A stretch of 64,000 nt of DNA, from NCBI RefSeq assembly GCF_000499845.2, contig NC_023759.2:35712464-35776463 (forward strand), given 5' to 3'. Made by a program: the position numbers and the translations under genes. The stretch is from Phaseolus vulgaris (Eukaryota; Streptophyta; Magnoliopsida; Fabales; Fabaceae). Below the pieces are notes generated by a model, which saw only the letters and a program-made list of their open reading frames with translations, was not told where the DNA came from and did not search any database. Below, piece by piece: positions 20,795 to 30,516 of this stretch; within the stretch, counting starts at the first letter, position 1; every line of letters begins with the position of its first letter.

Positions 20795-21165
20795 TTGCCG
20801 GTTGACTCAGCCGTCGTTGACTTCAAAGGCAAATGGTGGCTCCTCCTATCTCTTGGTGGTTTCCGCTCTCTCTTTGGGTAGCTGAGAGTGGCTCCGTTGA
20901 AACAGAGGGGCCCCTACCTTTTCTAGGTTTCTTACCACCCTTTATATAGGTTGTATTAGGTCAGCTTCCCTATCCCTCAAGAATATTTTCTTAAGTGGAA
21001 TTAGGGTTTACTGATGAGGCATCCTGTGATGCGTCGCACAAGCTTAGCGCAACCGCGATACAACACTTGCCTCTTCTAGAGTGCAATCTTTCTAACAGTA
21101 TGGTCGCCAGGGTACCAACTCATGTACCAGCGCTGCAGCGCCATTTGTTCTGTGGGTGCCCTAAA
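20795..21165 (-). repeat. LTR-like fragment, copy B
   Basis: Same sequence and orientation as 3030-3485, including the minus-strand TATA box near 20940-20950, with a 90-base deletion. It ends abruptly at 21165, where a copia LTR piece begins. Confidence 0.55.
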
Positions 21166-21560
21166 ATTTGTCTTTTCTTTTTAATGATTTCATATAAAAT
21201 AGTCAGTTGTTTTATCGAAATAACCGACTGTTTCTGCCTGACAGAAAAGACAAAAGAAAGCAAATCTTTTTTCAAAACCCTTGAAAAACACTAAGTGTCA
21301 ATCAACCAATTGTTTCAACAAATCAACTGGATAAAAAACTTTTTGTACTCACAAGACCTTGAACAACAACTTTTTCAACTAATTGATTTGAAAAAAAACT
21401 GACTAAAATTTCACAGCTTTTTAGAAAATACTTTTTTTAAAAGAAAATACTAGATGTGAATTAACAATACAAAATCTACTAAACAACACACACAAACACT
21501 GTAGTAGGTTCTTCATATCTTCAAAGCAGATTTGGAAGCATCAAAACACCTTGTTCAACA
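21166..21560 (-). repeat. Truncated copia LTR
   Basis: On the minus strand the stretch begins at 21560 with TGTTGAAC, like the LTR start TGTTGAAT at 25090, and contains the same kind of AACAA...TTGTT inverted motifs (for example near 21190-21230). Only about 390 bases are present. Confidence 0.45.
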
Positions 21561-22464
21561 TTTAAGGTAAAAACTAAAGGAAAGAGTCTTATACTATCAA
21601 AATATTATCACAAAAGGAATTGTATTCAATATTCAAGTGTGTCTTTTACAAGAGTTGTAGGCTTTTATAGAATTTGACCAAAAGTCGTGAAGAATGGTTA
21701 TAAAGCAATGCGAACACAAGATTAAATATTCCTAAGTGTGAACACAAACTAATGATTACACTTAATGTGAACATTAATCCTTATGACTAAATAAAGTTAA
21801 TTAACTAACCATGTGCTAATTATATATGAAATGTCCAATTGTTAGGAAGACATGTGAAGTAGTTACAACCTTCACATATACTTGAAAGTGACAAAGTGAA
21901 TGAAGTTACAAACCATCACGTGTACTTGAAAATGGCATGTGGAGGAAGTTACAACAATCATATGTTCTTGAAAATGATGTGCGAAAGAAGTGACAACTCA
22001 TACATGTGTCTTTCCAATCTTTAATCATCCAACCTTTGATATTCTAGAAGATTATTGAACATTCTAAAAGTTACAAATAATTTTACTTCTTAATTTCTTC
22101 TTCAATTCTCTTGAATTTTCTTCTTGTAATTTTTTTTTTAATTTATTTCTTATTTTTTCCTCTTTCTTTTGTTTATTGTTAGTATTATTTTATCATCTCA
22201 TATATTCTTAATTTGATTCTTCTTCATTAGTAATGGCATCAATATCTTAGATAATCTAATGAAGGTTATGTGATAATAAAATGGACTTAAAGAAAAGTAA
22301 TTGATAAATTAATACTTAAGATGAAAAAAAAGTTATAATTATTTCTTAATTAAATCATACCTCTAAATTATGAATTTCAAGTTTGTATTTGATTTTTTGT
22401 ATAGCTAGAAGTAAACATGATTATTTCTTAATCAATTTAGTAATAATTATTAAGTTTACTATAT
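21561..22464. other. No gene recognised
   Basis: A+T-rich, with ACATGTG-type short repeats near 21850-22010 but no coding or transposon structure that I can define. Confidence 0.5.
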
Positions 22465-24463
22465 TGAGTGTTAAATTGAAAAACTTAACTAATATACTCA
22501 TAAATTTAACTAAAGGTCATGAATCTGTAACAAAAATTGGACAAAACTTTCTTTTATTTTTTAGAATTTTCCATATACCACAAGAAGGATATGACCATTT
22601 ACACTATAAGAAAATCATTATATAGTAACTAAATTTAGAGACAAAAAATAAATAGTCACTATATTAACTAAATTAAATATTATTTTAGAGACTAAAAAAT
22701 TATTTGTATCTAAAGTTGTTTTTATTAATAAAAATTTATAAAATAGTTTCTAAATTGGTATCTAAATTAGCTACCAAGGCTTTAGCTACTAATATTTTAG
22801 ATTATAAATTAGTCTCTAAAAGACTAATATAGATTAATTTAGAATATAAAGTAGTAAGTAGCTAAAACTTTGGTAGCTAATAGTTGGATACCAATTTAGA
22901 AACTATTTTATAAATTTTTATTAATAATAGAAACTACTTTAGATACCAATAATTTTTTTAGTTTATAAAATGGTCTCTAATTTAGTCAAATAGTAACTAA
23001 TTATTTTACTCTCTAAAATTAGTTTCTATTTAATAATTTTTTTAGTGTTATGACATCAATAAAAATAAATAATTATAACAAAAGAGATACAATTATTTAA
23101 AACTAGTCAAATTACATAAGTTTTAACCACAACTAAATAACAAAATAATGTGTTATGTGTGTATGTGTAACATATTAAAATGATTCTAAATTTCTAATAT
23201 CCATAAATAACTCAATTAAATTTCCTACATAACTAAAACCATAATTATATTCTTGCTATTTGTTTTTAGTTAACCAAGTATTGGTGTCTATTCATAATTT
23301 TTTTCTAATTGTTTGAAGTATGTTTGTAGGAACCTAGTTAATTGTTAAGAGTTGAAGTTGTATAATTGAATTAATTATGAATATTTTATAATGTAAGTAT
23401 AAAGTTTATAAATAGAAAAAAATTAAGTATTCAAACTTCATTTTAAAAAACCATCATCTCTAATAACTCTTTCTCTCTACCTTCTCTCTAGATTTCTAAA
23501 GGATATATTCGTCATTTTTGTAAATTAGAGTCCACCTTAGGAATTTTGGTGAAGAATAGAGCAAGGCTTCCAAATTAGAATTTATTTTAGAGTAAGTTTC
23601 TCTTTACTCCTTTTTTGAGTTAGTTTTGAGAAGTTTCATGCATGGGGACTAGGGGTCTTGCATGTAGTCTTTCTTGGACAAATATGAGTCTCTGTTAGTT
23701 CAAGAGCACGGGATATGTTTAGATTGTTAATAAAAGTGTTTTTTACAGATTTAACCTTTCTGTGAGAGTAGTGGAATTAAGAGCTTAAACTTGATTTAAC
23801 CAAGTTAAAAAGGTAAGGGAAGCTAGTTAAGTTTTGATAGTACCTTAGGTTATATGAACTACATGTGAAAGTGATGTGATCACAATATTTAATTTTATAT
23901 AGAGATTTTGTATTGTTGGAGTATATTGCAATTATTTGAATCTTAAGATGAATGTTTGGTGATATGTTAAATATGTTCATGTTGTAAAATGATTAAATGT
24001 TTCTTATAGACAAATGTTTAGTTATGTTCGGTATGCTTGATATAAAAGAGTTTGAGGTGTTTGAGATAAAATTTATATAGTTTGAGTGAGTGAATTTTTA
24101 ATGAGTTATGTTGTATATTTCAGTGGTGAAAAATTAGAATATTTCAATTGAGTCTAATTAGTTCAAGTTATTGTTATTTTGGAACAAAATATTCAATTAT
24201 TGACATAAGAAATGAAGAAAAAAAATCAGTTTGAACCAATTGGATCACTTGTTATTTTAGCAGAATTTCTAAATCATATAAAGTCGCTAAGCGAGAAAAT
24301 ATCTCGCTGGACAAAATTCAATTAATTGAAAACATGAGAGTTTTGGTCACTATGCGAGTCAATTTTGCTCAACGGGTTATTTAAATAAAATTTCTCAATT
24401 ATTTGGTGGTGGGGCGAGCCAAGTCTCACTGAACGAAATTCAATTAATTGAAAATCCAAAACC
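22465..24463 (+). repeat. Outer inverted repeat, left arm (about 2.0 kb)
   Basis: The reverse complement is found at 61763-63766 with small indels. Landmarks shared by both arms are the CACTA MITE (22602-23047 and 63182-63629), the string GGACTAGGGGTCTTGCATG (about 23646) and the GCGAG-rich stretch at 24282-24463. From about 23325 the arm has LTR-like features (TGTAGGAACC start, a TATAAATAG box near 23408, then leader-like sequence resembling that of the Tekay LTR), so part of it may be an old gypsy LTR. No ORF of note. Confidence 0.88.
22602..23047 (+). mobile_element. CACTA-type MITE, 446 bp
   Basis: Begins CACTATAAGAAAATCATTA and ends with TTTTTTTAGTG, flanked by the 3-bp duplication TTA (22599-22601 and 23048-23050). 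CACTA ends plus a 3-bp duplication define the En/Spm superfamily. The interior is itself largely palindromic (the GGTAGCTAA / TTAGCTACC strings). No coding capacity. Confidence 0.85.
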
Positions 24464-24560
24464 TTTGGTTGTTGGGCAAGTAAATTCTCGTTTAGTGAGT
24501 TGTTTTTATTCAAACTACTAGTGGTGTAGTCGCTGGGCAAATACTTTGAATGCTAGGTTA
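24302..24560 (+). repeat. Short tandem repeat, period about 121 bp
   Basis: ATTCAATTAATTGAAAA recurs at about 24317 and 24438 followed by similar text, with TCGC/GCGAG words between. Roughly two units. The right arm of the outer inverted repeat has the same arrangement near 61770-61910. Confidence 0.5.
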
Positions 24561-24574
24561 GCAAAATTTTCGCT

Positions 24575-25089
24575 CACTACAAAAAAATCATGTAAATAGT
24601 GGCGGTTTTAATATGGTGGTTATTAATAACTGTCACAAATTTTAATATAATACGTCATTTGACTAACCGCCACAATTATCTTTCAAAATATTTCATTTTC
24701 AATTGTCACAATTATTGTTCAGAATAAAAACAAATTTTCCCTCTTCATCATTCCTAATTATTTTGAAAAAGTTGGAAATATTATGTGGGTTCTAGAATTA
24801 GTAAATATTATATTAAATTAAAATAATAATAAAATATTTATTTTTCTTCTTCTTTCTCGTGACTTGCCTGAGGAAAGATGTAAGTTCAGTGAAAATCACT
24901 CACATCTTCAAAAACTACGCCGACGAAGCAAACAACAGAGTTAGAGAGAGATGGTTAGTGTTCATTGTGATTCTCGTTCTCAGTCCTAACATTCCAAACC
25001 CTAAATAAATTTGTATATTCAGTTTGGTTTATTTTCTCAATATACTTTTCTAAGTCTGGTATTTGTATATTTGGTCAAGAAGAAGAATT
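24575..25089 (+). mobile_element. Left end of another CACTA element
   Basis: Starts with CACTACAAAAAAATCATG and has subterminal inverted motifs (GTGGCGGTT at 24600 and AACCGCCAC near 24668). The other terminus was not found before the copia LTR at 25090, so the length is unknown and the right limit is only where the next feature starts. Confidence 0.45.
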
Positions 25090-26261
25090 TGTTGAATCAA
25101 GTGTGTTCAAGCTTTGAAGAATCCAAACCCTTTGAAGTTTGATGGAAGGCTGGTTGTGCTTGTTGTTGCAAAGGTGTTTTAGAATAGGATCTAAGGTAGA
25201 TTTTCTGTGTAAATCCACTCTTGATTGAATCCAAAACTTAAGCATTCTTAAACCTTTTAATTGAAAGTGTTTTTCAAACTAAGTGAAAAACAACTTGTTG
25301 TTTTGTCGAAACAACCGATTGTTTTATACTTAGGTGTTTTTAGAAAGGTTGAAAACTATTTTTGATGGTTGACTTGTTATCAAACCAAAACAACCGATTG
25401 ATTCGAGTATTCAACCGATTGTTTGTTTTGGGACCATAACAGAAAACTATTTTGTGGTTTGATTGAGCATTAAATGATTTTATAACTGATTATGCTTCAG
25501 TTTTAAATGCTTTGACCAGTCTTTGAAAGCAATAAATAGTTTGCTATGTTTATGTAACAAACAAGAACTGAGATTTAATAAAAAGAAAAACAGATTTGAG
25601 TTTTTCACTGATTTTGCTTTTGAAGAGTTGAAGTTTGCTTTGAGATTGCTTGGATCAGGAGAGTGTGGAATAGGATTTTCATCTTGTATTGATTTCAGAT
25701 CTTTCTGTAACAAGTGTAATACTTCTGTACTTTGAAGAAACTCTGTGTGTGAAGCTGAGAAGTGTTGTGTGTTCTTGAGGTTGTCAAGATCAACATTCTT
25801 AGTGGTGTTTGTGCTGAGTCAAAGGAAGTGTGTGTCTTGAGGGGATCAAGGTCACTTCTTTGGTGGTGTTGTAAGTAATCTAGGGTTGATTGCTTAGTGG
25901 ATTCCCTAATGGTTTCTGGGAAGACTGGATGTAGCTCTTGGTTAAGAGTGAACCAGTATAAATCTGTGTGTTCAATCTCTCTATCCCTTGAACTCTTTAA
26001 ATTCAGTTTATATTTGTGAACTGGTATAAACAACCGATTGTTTCTGCGAAACAACTGATTGTTTCTGCGAAACAACTGATTGTTTCTGCGAAACAACTGA
26101 TTGTTTTTCTAGTGTTGTGCTAAATTGCTTTGTGTTTTTGGCAAATTGAATTCTTAATCAAGTTTTCTCAAAGTAATTTCATTCTAGACTTAAAAGTTTG
26201 TGAAAACCCTCTTTAAACCATTCCCCCCCCCCCCTCTAGTGTAAAGCCATACATTCTTACA
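25090..26261 (+). repeat. Copia 5' LTR (1172 bp)
   Basis: From TGTTGAATC to ATTCTTACA, immediately before a primer binding site. It contains at least seven copies of the inverted motif AAACAACCGATTGTTT or close variants (about 25303, 25387, 25411 and 26028-26108) and a run of 13 C at 26223-26235. Confidence 0.75.
26028..26108 (+). repeat. 21-bp tandem repeat in the LTR
   Basis: About four copies of AAACAACTGATTGTTTCTGCG. Each unit carries an AAACAA...TTGTTT inverted pair. Confidence 0.85.
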
Positions 26262-26263
26262 AT

Positions 26264-26279
26264 TAGTATCAGAGCTTGG
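26264..26279 (+). promoter_or_regulatory. Primer binding site of the copia fragment
   Basis: TAGTATCAGAGCTTGG follows the LTR end by two bases; it differs by one base from TGGTATCAGAGC, the initiator tRNA-Met complement. Confidence 0.75.
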
Positions 26280-26321
26280 TTCTTGAAATTTATTCAAGTG
26301 TGATCCTAAAATTGTTTTTAT

Positions 26322-27313
26322 ATGGTTGATAGACTACCTTTTGGGGAAGGTGCTTCAATCAACAGACCACCTTTGTTCTGTGGTTTGAATTACCAATTTT
26401 GGAAAGTCAGAATGAAAATCTTTGTGGAATCACTTGACAAAGGTATTTGGGATGCAATTGAAAATGGCCCCTTTGTTCCAAATTTGAAAAAGATGGATCT
26501 TCCATTGAAAAACCTTGGTCTCAATGGACTGATTCTGAAAGCAAGAAGTCCAAATTTGATTGCATTGCTAAAAACATAATAACTTCTGCCTTGAATTCAG
26601 ATTAATTTTTCAAGGTCTCTCAATGCAAATCAGCAAAGGAAATGTGGGACACCTTGGAGGTAACTCATGAAGGTACCAATGAGGTGAAAAGAGCCAGAAA
26701 GCATACTCTAATCCAAGAGTATGAAATGTTCAGAATGCTCAACGGTGAGACCATTGCTGAAGTTCAGAAGAGGTTCACTCACATCATCAATCACCTCATG
26801 AGCCTTGAGAAAACCTTTGAAAAAGAAGGGCTAAACATCAAGATCCTCAAATGTCTTGATAGGTCATGGCAACCTAAGGTAACTGCTATATTTAAATCAA
26901 AAGATCTAACATCATTTAGTATGGCTTCTTTGTTTGGCAAGCTTAGGGAACATGAGTTGGAGATGAATAGACTCAATGTTCAAGAAAGTGAAGACAAGCA
27001 TGTAAGGAGTATTGCCTTAAAAGCTGTCAAGCACAAAAACAAGCAAGAATCTAGTGATGAAAGTGATGAAGAGAACCTTAGTTTGCTATCTAGAAAGTTT
27101 AGCAAATTCTTGAAAAGGAACCGCAACAAAGACACCAACAAAGAAAGGTATGGAAACAAAAAATTCAATGATTTTAATTCCAATAATTATACTAGTTTTG
27201 GTTGTGGTGAGCAAGGGCACATAAAGGCAGATTGCCCAAATAAAGAAAGCAAGGAGAAGAAGTCAAGCTACAAAGAAAAGAAGGGAAAGTAAAAAAGGGC
27301 CTATATAGCTTGT
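26322..27313 (+). pseudogene. gag: Copia Gag remnant
   Basis: The ATG at 26322 starts MVDRLPFGEGASINRPPLF, the conserved start of Sirevirus-type copia Gag, homologous to the Gag at 14325-12967. A frameshift near 26500-26580 and a stop (about 26602) separate it from the second part (26642-27292), which begins MWDTLEVTHEG and ends with a zinc knuckle-like motif GCGEQGHIKADC whose first cysteine position reads F-G-C. The frame stops at 27290 and Gag-like text (KRAYIA, in another frame) runs to about 27313. There the sequence changes abruptly into a Tat-lineage gypsy RNase H. No pol of this copia element remains. Confidence 0.85.
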
Positions 27314-29138
27314 ATCATTTTCGTTGGGTACTTTCGGTGGACGGATCGTCTAACCAGCAGGGTAGCAGTGCTGGAGTCATTCTAGAAGGGCCCAATGGCA
27401 TGCTGATAGAACAGTCCCTGAGGTTTGCCTTTAAAGCTAGCAACAATCAAGCAGAATATGAGGCGTTGATCGCAGGTATCTTGTTGGCTAAGGAGATGGA
27501 AGCTAGGGTGTTGATGGCTAAGAGTGACTCGTTGTTGGTCACGGGACAAGTAACAGGCGAGTTCCAGGCCAAGGATCCACAAATGGCAGCTTACTTGGAG
27601 TATGTGCAGGAGTTGAAGGGTTCCTTTGTCTCATTTGAGGTGGTGCATGTACCCAGAGAGCAAAATGCCCGAGCTGACTTGCTAGCCAAGCTCGCCAGTT
27701 CGGGCAAGGGGGGTAGGTAGAGGACAGTTATTCAAGAAACTCTGAAGACACTTAGAGCGTTTGTGGCAGACCACCAGGTTCTTCAGATAAGTAAGTCGAC
27801 AGAGAAAGCGACGAGGAGTCACAGGTCCTTGACCCAGGAGACCTTGAGATCGCCGAGAATAAGAGCATGTCGAGGGGAGAGGGTGAACGTGGCGCAGGTC
27901 TGCGCCACGCATAAGCCAGACACATGGATAACGCAATACCAGCGCTGCCTGGCAGATGGCGTTCTCCTGCTGGGTCCGAAGGAGGCTAGGAAGATAAAGA
28001 AGAACTCTAGCAAGTTCACCTTGATCGACGGCAAGATGTACAGGTTTGGGTTTACGCACCCACTCCTAGAATGTGTGCATGGAGAAAAATGTACAAGAAT
28101 TATGGCCGAGCTCCATGAAGGTATATGTGGGAGTCACATCGGGGGTCGAGCTCTGGCTGCAAGAGCTCTCCGTGCAGGTTATTACTGGCCAACGATGAGG
28201 GAGGACTGCAAGAAGTATGCTCAATGTTGCAAGCAGTGTCAGCAGCACGCCGATTGGCACAAGGCGCCTCCAGAAGAGCTAAAGTCAATTTACAGCCTTT
28301 GGCCGTTTCATACTTGGGGAATTGACATTCTGGGACCTTCCCATTGGCGGTCAGGCAGATGAAGTACTTGGTAGTGGCGATTGAATACTTCACTAAGTGG
28401 ATCGAAGCCGGAGCCAGTAGCCCAGATCACCGCACATAAGATCGAAAGCTTTGTATGGAAGAACATTGTGTGTCGGTTTGGTGTGCCTAAACGCCTGGTG
28501 TCGGACAATGGGACTCAGTTTGCAAGTCACCTATTGAAGAAGTTGTGCGAAAAGGTGGGAATACAGCAGGTGTTTGCATCCGTCGAGCACCCACAGACAA
28601 ATGGCCAAGTAGAGTCTGCCAATCGGGTGCTGCTGAGAGGTTTAAAGAGAAGGCTAGAGAAAGCTAAGGGATCGTGGGCTGAAGAGGTACCCCGCATAGT
28701 TTGGGCGTATCATACCACTGAACAGTCAGGAACCCACGAGACCCCGTTTAGCTTGGTTTATGGATGTGATGCGATGATTCCAGTTGAAATCCAGGAAAGC
28801 TCCAGAACTTTGTGGTGGAAGACTCGAACGAAGAAAGAAGATTGAATCTGGATTTACTGGATGAGGTCAGGGAAGAGGCAAGAGTAAAGGCCGAGGCAGT
28901 GAAGAGGAGGATTGAGCGAAGGTATAACTCTAAGGTGCCAAGGCAGTTTAGAGGGGGCGACCTGGTGATGAGGAAGGCCCATCAGTACGAGATGGAGAAC
29001 AAGTTATCGCCTAAGTGGACGGGACCGTTCAGAATAACCGAGGTGCTCGGGAACGGCGCCTACCGCTTAGAGACGTTAGAAGGAGGGGCGATTCCTCACA
29101 CTTGGAACGGCACACATCTCAAATTATATTACGGTTAA
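27314..29138 (+). pseudogene. pol: Tat RNase H and integrase
   Basis: 27314-27720 encodes an RNase H (VDGSSNQQGSSAGVIL, NNQAEYEALIAG, REQNARADLLAKLAS) of the archaeal-like type found in Tat elements. After a nonsense codon (27718-27720) the integrase follows: zinc-binding HEGICGSHIGGR...CKQCQQH, first D in WGIDILGP, second D in LVSDNGTQF, catalytic E in TNGQVESANR, then the C-terminal GPFRITEVLGNGAYRLE. Frameshifts near 28345, 28415 and 28815 split it into four open pieces (27310-27720, 27763-28362, 28381-28845, 28812-29138). The catalytic residues are all present, but no continuous product can form. Confidence 0.9.
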
Positions 29139-29376
29139 AGCTTTGTAAGTAAAAACGAACATGAAGAAATTTACATGCTTTCTGTTAAAACAAGTTTCAA
29201 GGGGGCACTCTTTTTTCCCTAAGGAGGGTTTTTAATGAGGCCACCCAATAAAGAAGAGTTTTCAAGCTTAAGTTTCTGAGATTGCATGCTTGTTGTTTTG
29301 AAGGTTTTTTAGAAAAAAAGACCTCATCACTCGTACGTGATCTAAGGCAAGTTCAAAGTTATATTGCATGCATCAG

Positions 29377-29571
29377 TTAAAAGTTTTAAAGGTCCCTATC
29401 GTTTTTCGGCGATTGGCGGCCTCTGTTAAAAGTTTTAAAAGTCCCATTGGTTTTTCGGCGATTGGCGGCATCGGTTGAAAGTTTTGAAAGTCCCCATCGT
29501 CTTTCGGCAATAGGCGACAATAGTTGGAAGTTTAAAAGACCTCATCGTCTTTCGGCGATCGGAGGCACCAG
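29377..29571 (+). repeat. 49-bp tandem repeat, four units
   Basis: Units start at 29377, 29426, 29475 and 29524; each contains TTTCGGC(G/A)AT(T/C/A)GG with a preceding GTCCC(C/A)AT-like word. Divergence between units is moderate. Confidence 0.85.
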
Positions 29572-29613
29572 TAATGATTAAAGACCTCAACGCTCTCGTG
29601 CGTCTTGAGGCAG

Positions 29614-29697
29614 CAGAAGAAGTCCTCCTCGCCTTTGAGCGAGTGCAGGCGAGAACAGAAGAAGTCCTCCTCGCCTTTGAGCGAGTGCAGGCAAGAA
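29614..29697 (+). repeat. 42-bp tandem repeat, two units
   Basis: Units 29614-29655 and 29656-29697 differ at one visible position (GGCGAGAAC versus GGCAAGAAC). Confidence 0.85.
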
Positions 29698-30516
29698 CAG
29701 ATCGAAAGACCTCTCTGTACAAGCAGATAGAGGCAAGATTAAAAGTCCTCAGCGCGTCCAGGGGGAAGAGATGTACACCCTGGGCAAGCTGAGGCACCAG
29801 AAAAAGTCCTTCTCACCTCAGAGTGAGTTCAGACAAGATGAACTGAAAGGTCAGGGGTGTTCGTGACCTTAAATGGTGGGAAGGGAAGGAAAACGCATTT
29901 TCCCCTTTAAGTGAAACATCAATATTGACCCAGTAAGACCAGATGAAACTTCCACGCTTGCAGGCGGTGTGAAGATGGACAAAATCCTCCTCGTCTTGAA
30001 CGAGTTCAGGTACGGCGATCAGAAGAGTTTCAGACGATGACAGGAGTAAGGGCTCACTTCACTGGGCAGATCAGGTGAACTGTATTTTAAATACCAGTTT
30101 GAGTTAAAACTTGTTGTTTAGTAAGTAGTTTTACGCTAAGGTTTGTTGCCTTAAGTTCGCAAGTTATATTAAAATGTCATCGCTTAAGAGTTAATAGTTG
30201 CTCAAGTTTTACTTTGAGTTAACAGTTCGATAAATTGTTATGAGATTAACAGTTTGCTCAAGTTCAAAGCAGTGTGTGAGTGGTTGAGCCCGAGTATTGC
30301 TGAGTTAATTCGTTTGAGTAAGTTTCACCGGTTATGTTGGTTAACCACACAGCGAATAAGAGGCGTTTAAGACGAGGTATCAGAAAACAACATTTCAGCA
30401 GTAGAAGTTATATAAAAAGTGGCAATTCAAGTCTGTATGCATATATAAGCAAATACATAGGCAGTGCAATGACAAGATAAAGTTTTTTACAAAGAAAAGG
30501 TGGTGGAGGAAGGCAG

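Larger units (their letters stand above)
29139..30516 (+). other. Long 3' untranslated region of the Tat element
   Basis: No coding sequence on the plus strand. It contains two tandem-repeat tracts (29377-29571 and 29614-29697) and ends at the stop codon of the antisense gene. Confidence 0.7.

Noticed and set aside
26041..26108. Short regularly spaced repeats that might suggest a CRISPR array
   Set aside because: Direct 21-bp tandem repeats without spacers, inside a plant LTR.
27682..28508. Several minus-strand open frames across the Tat integrase
   Set aside because: Shadows of the G+C-rich coding strand; the plus strand carries the integrase motifs.
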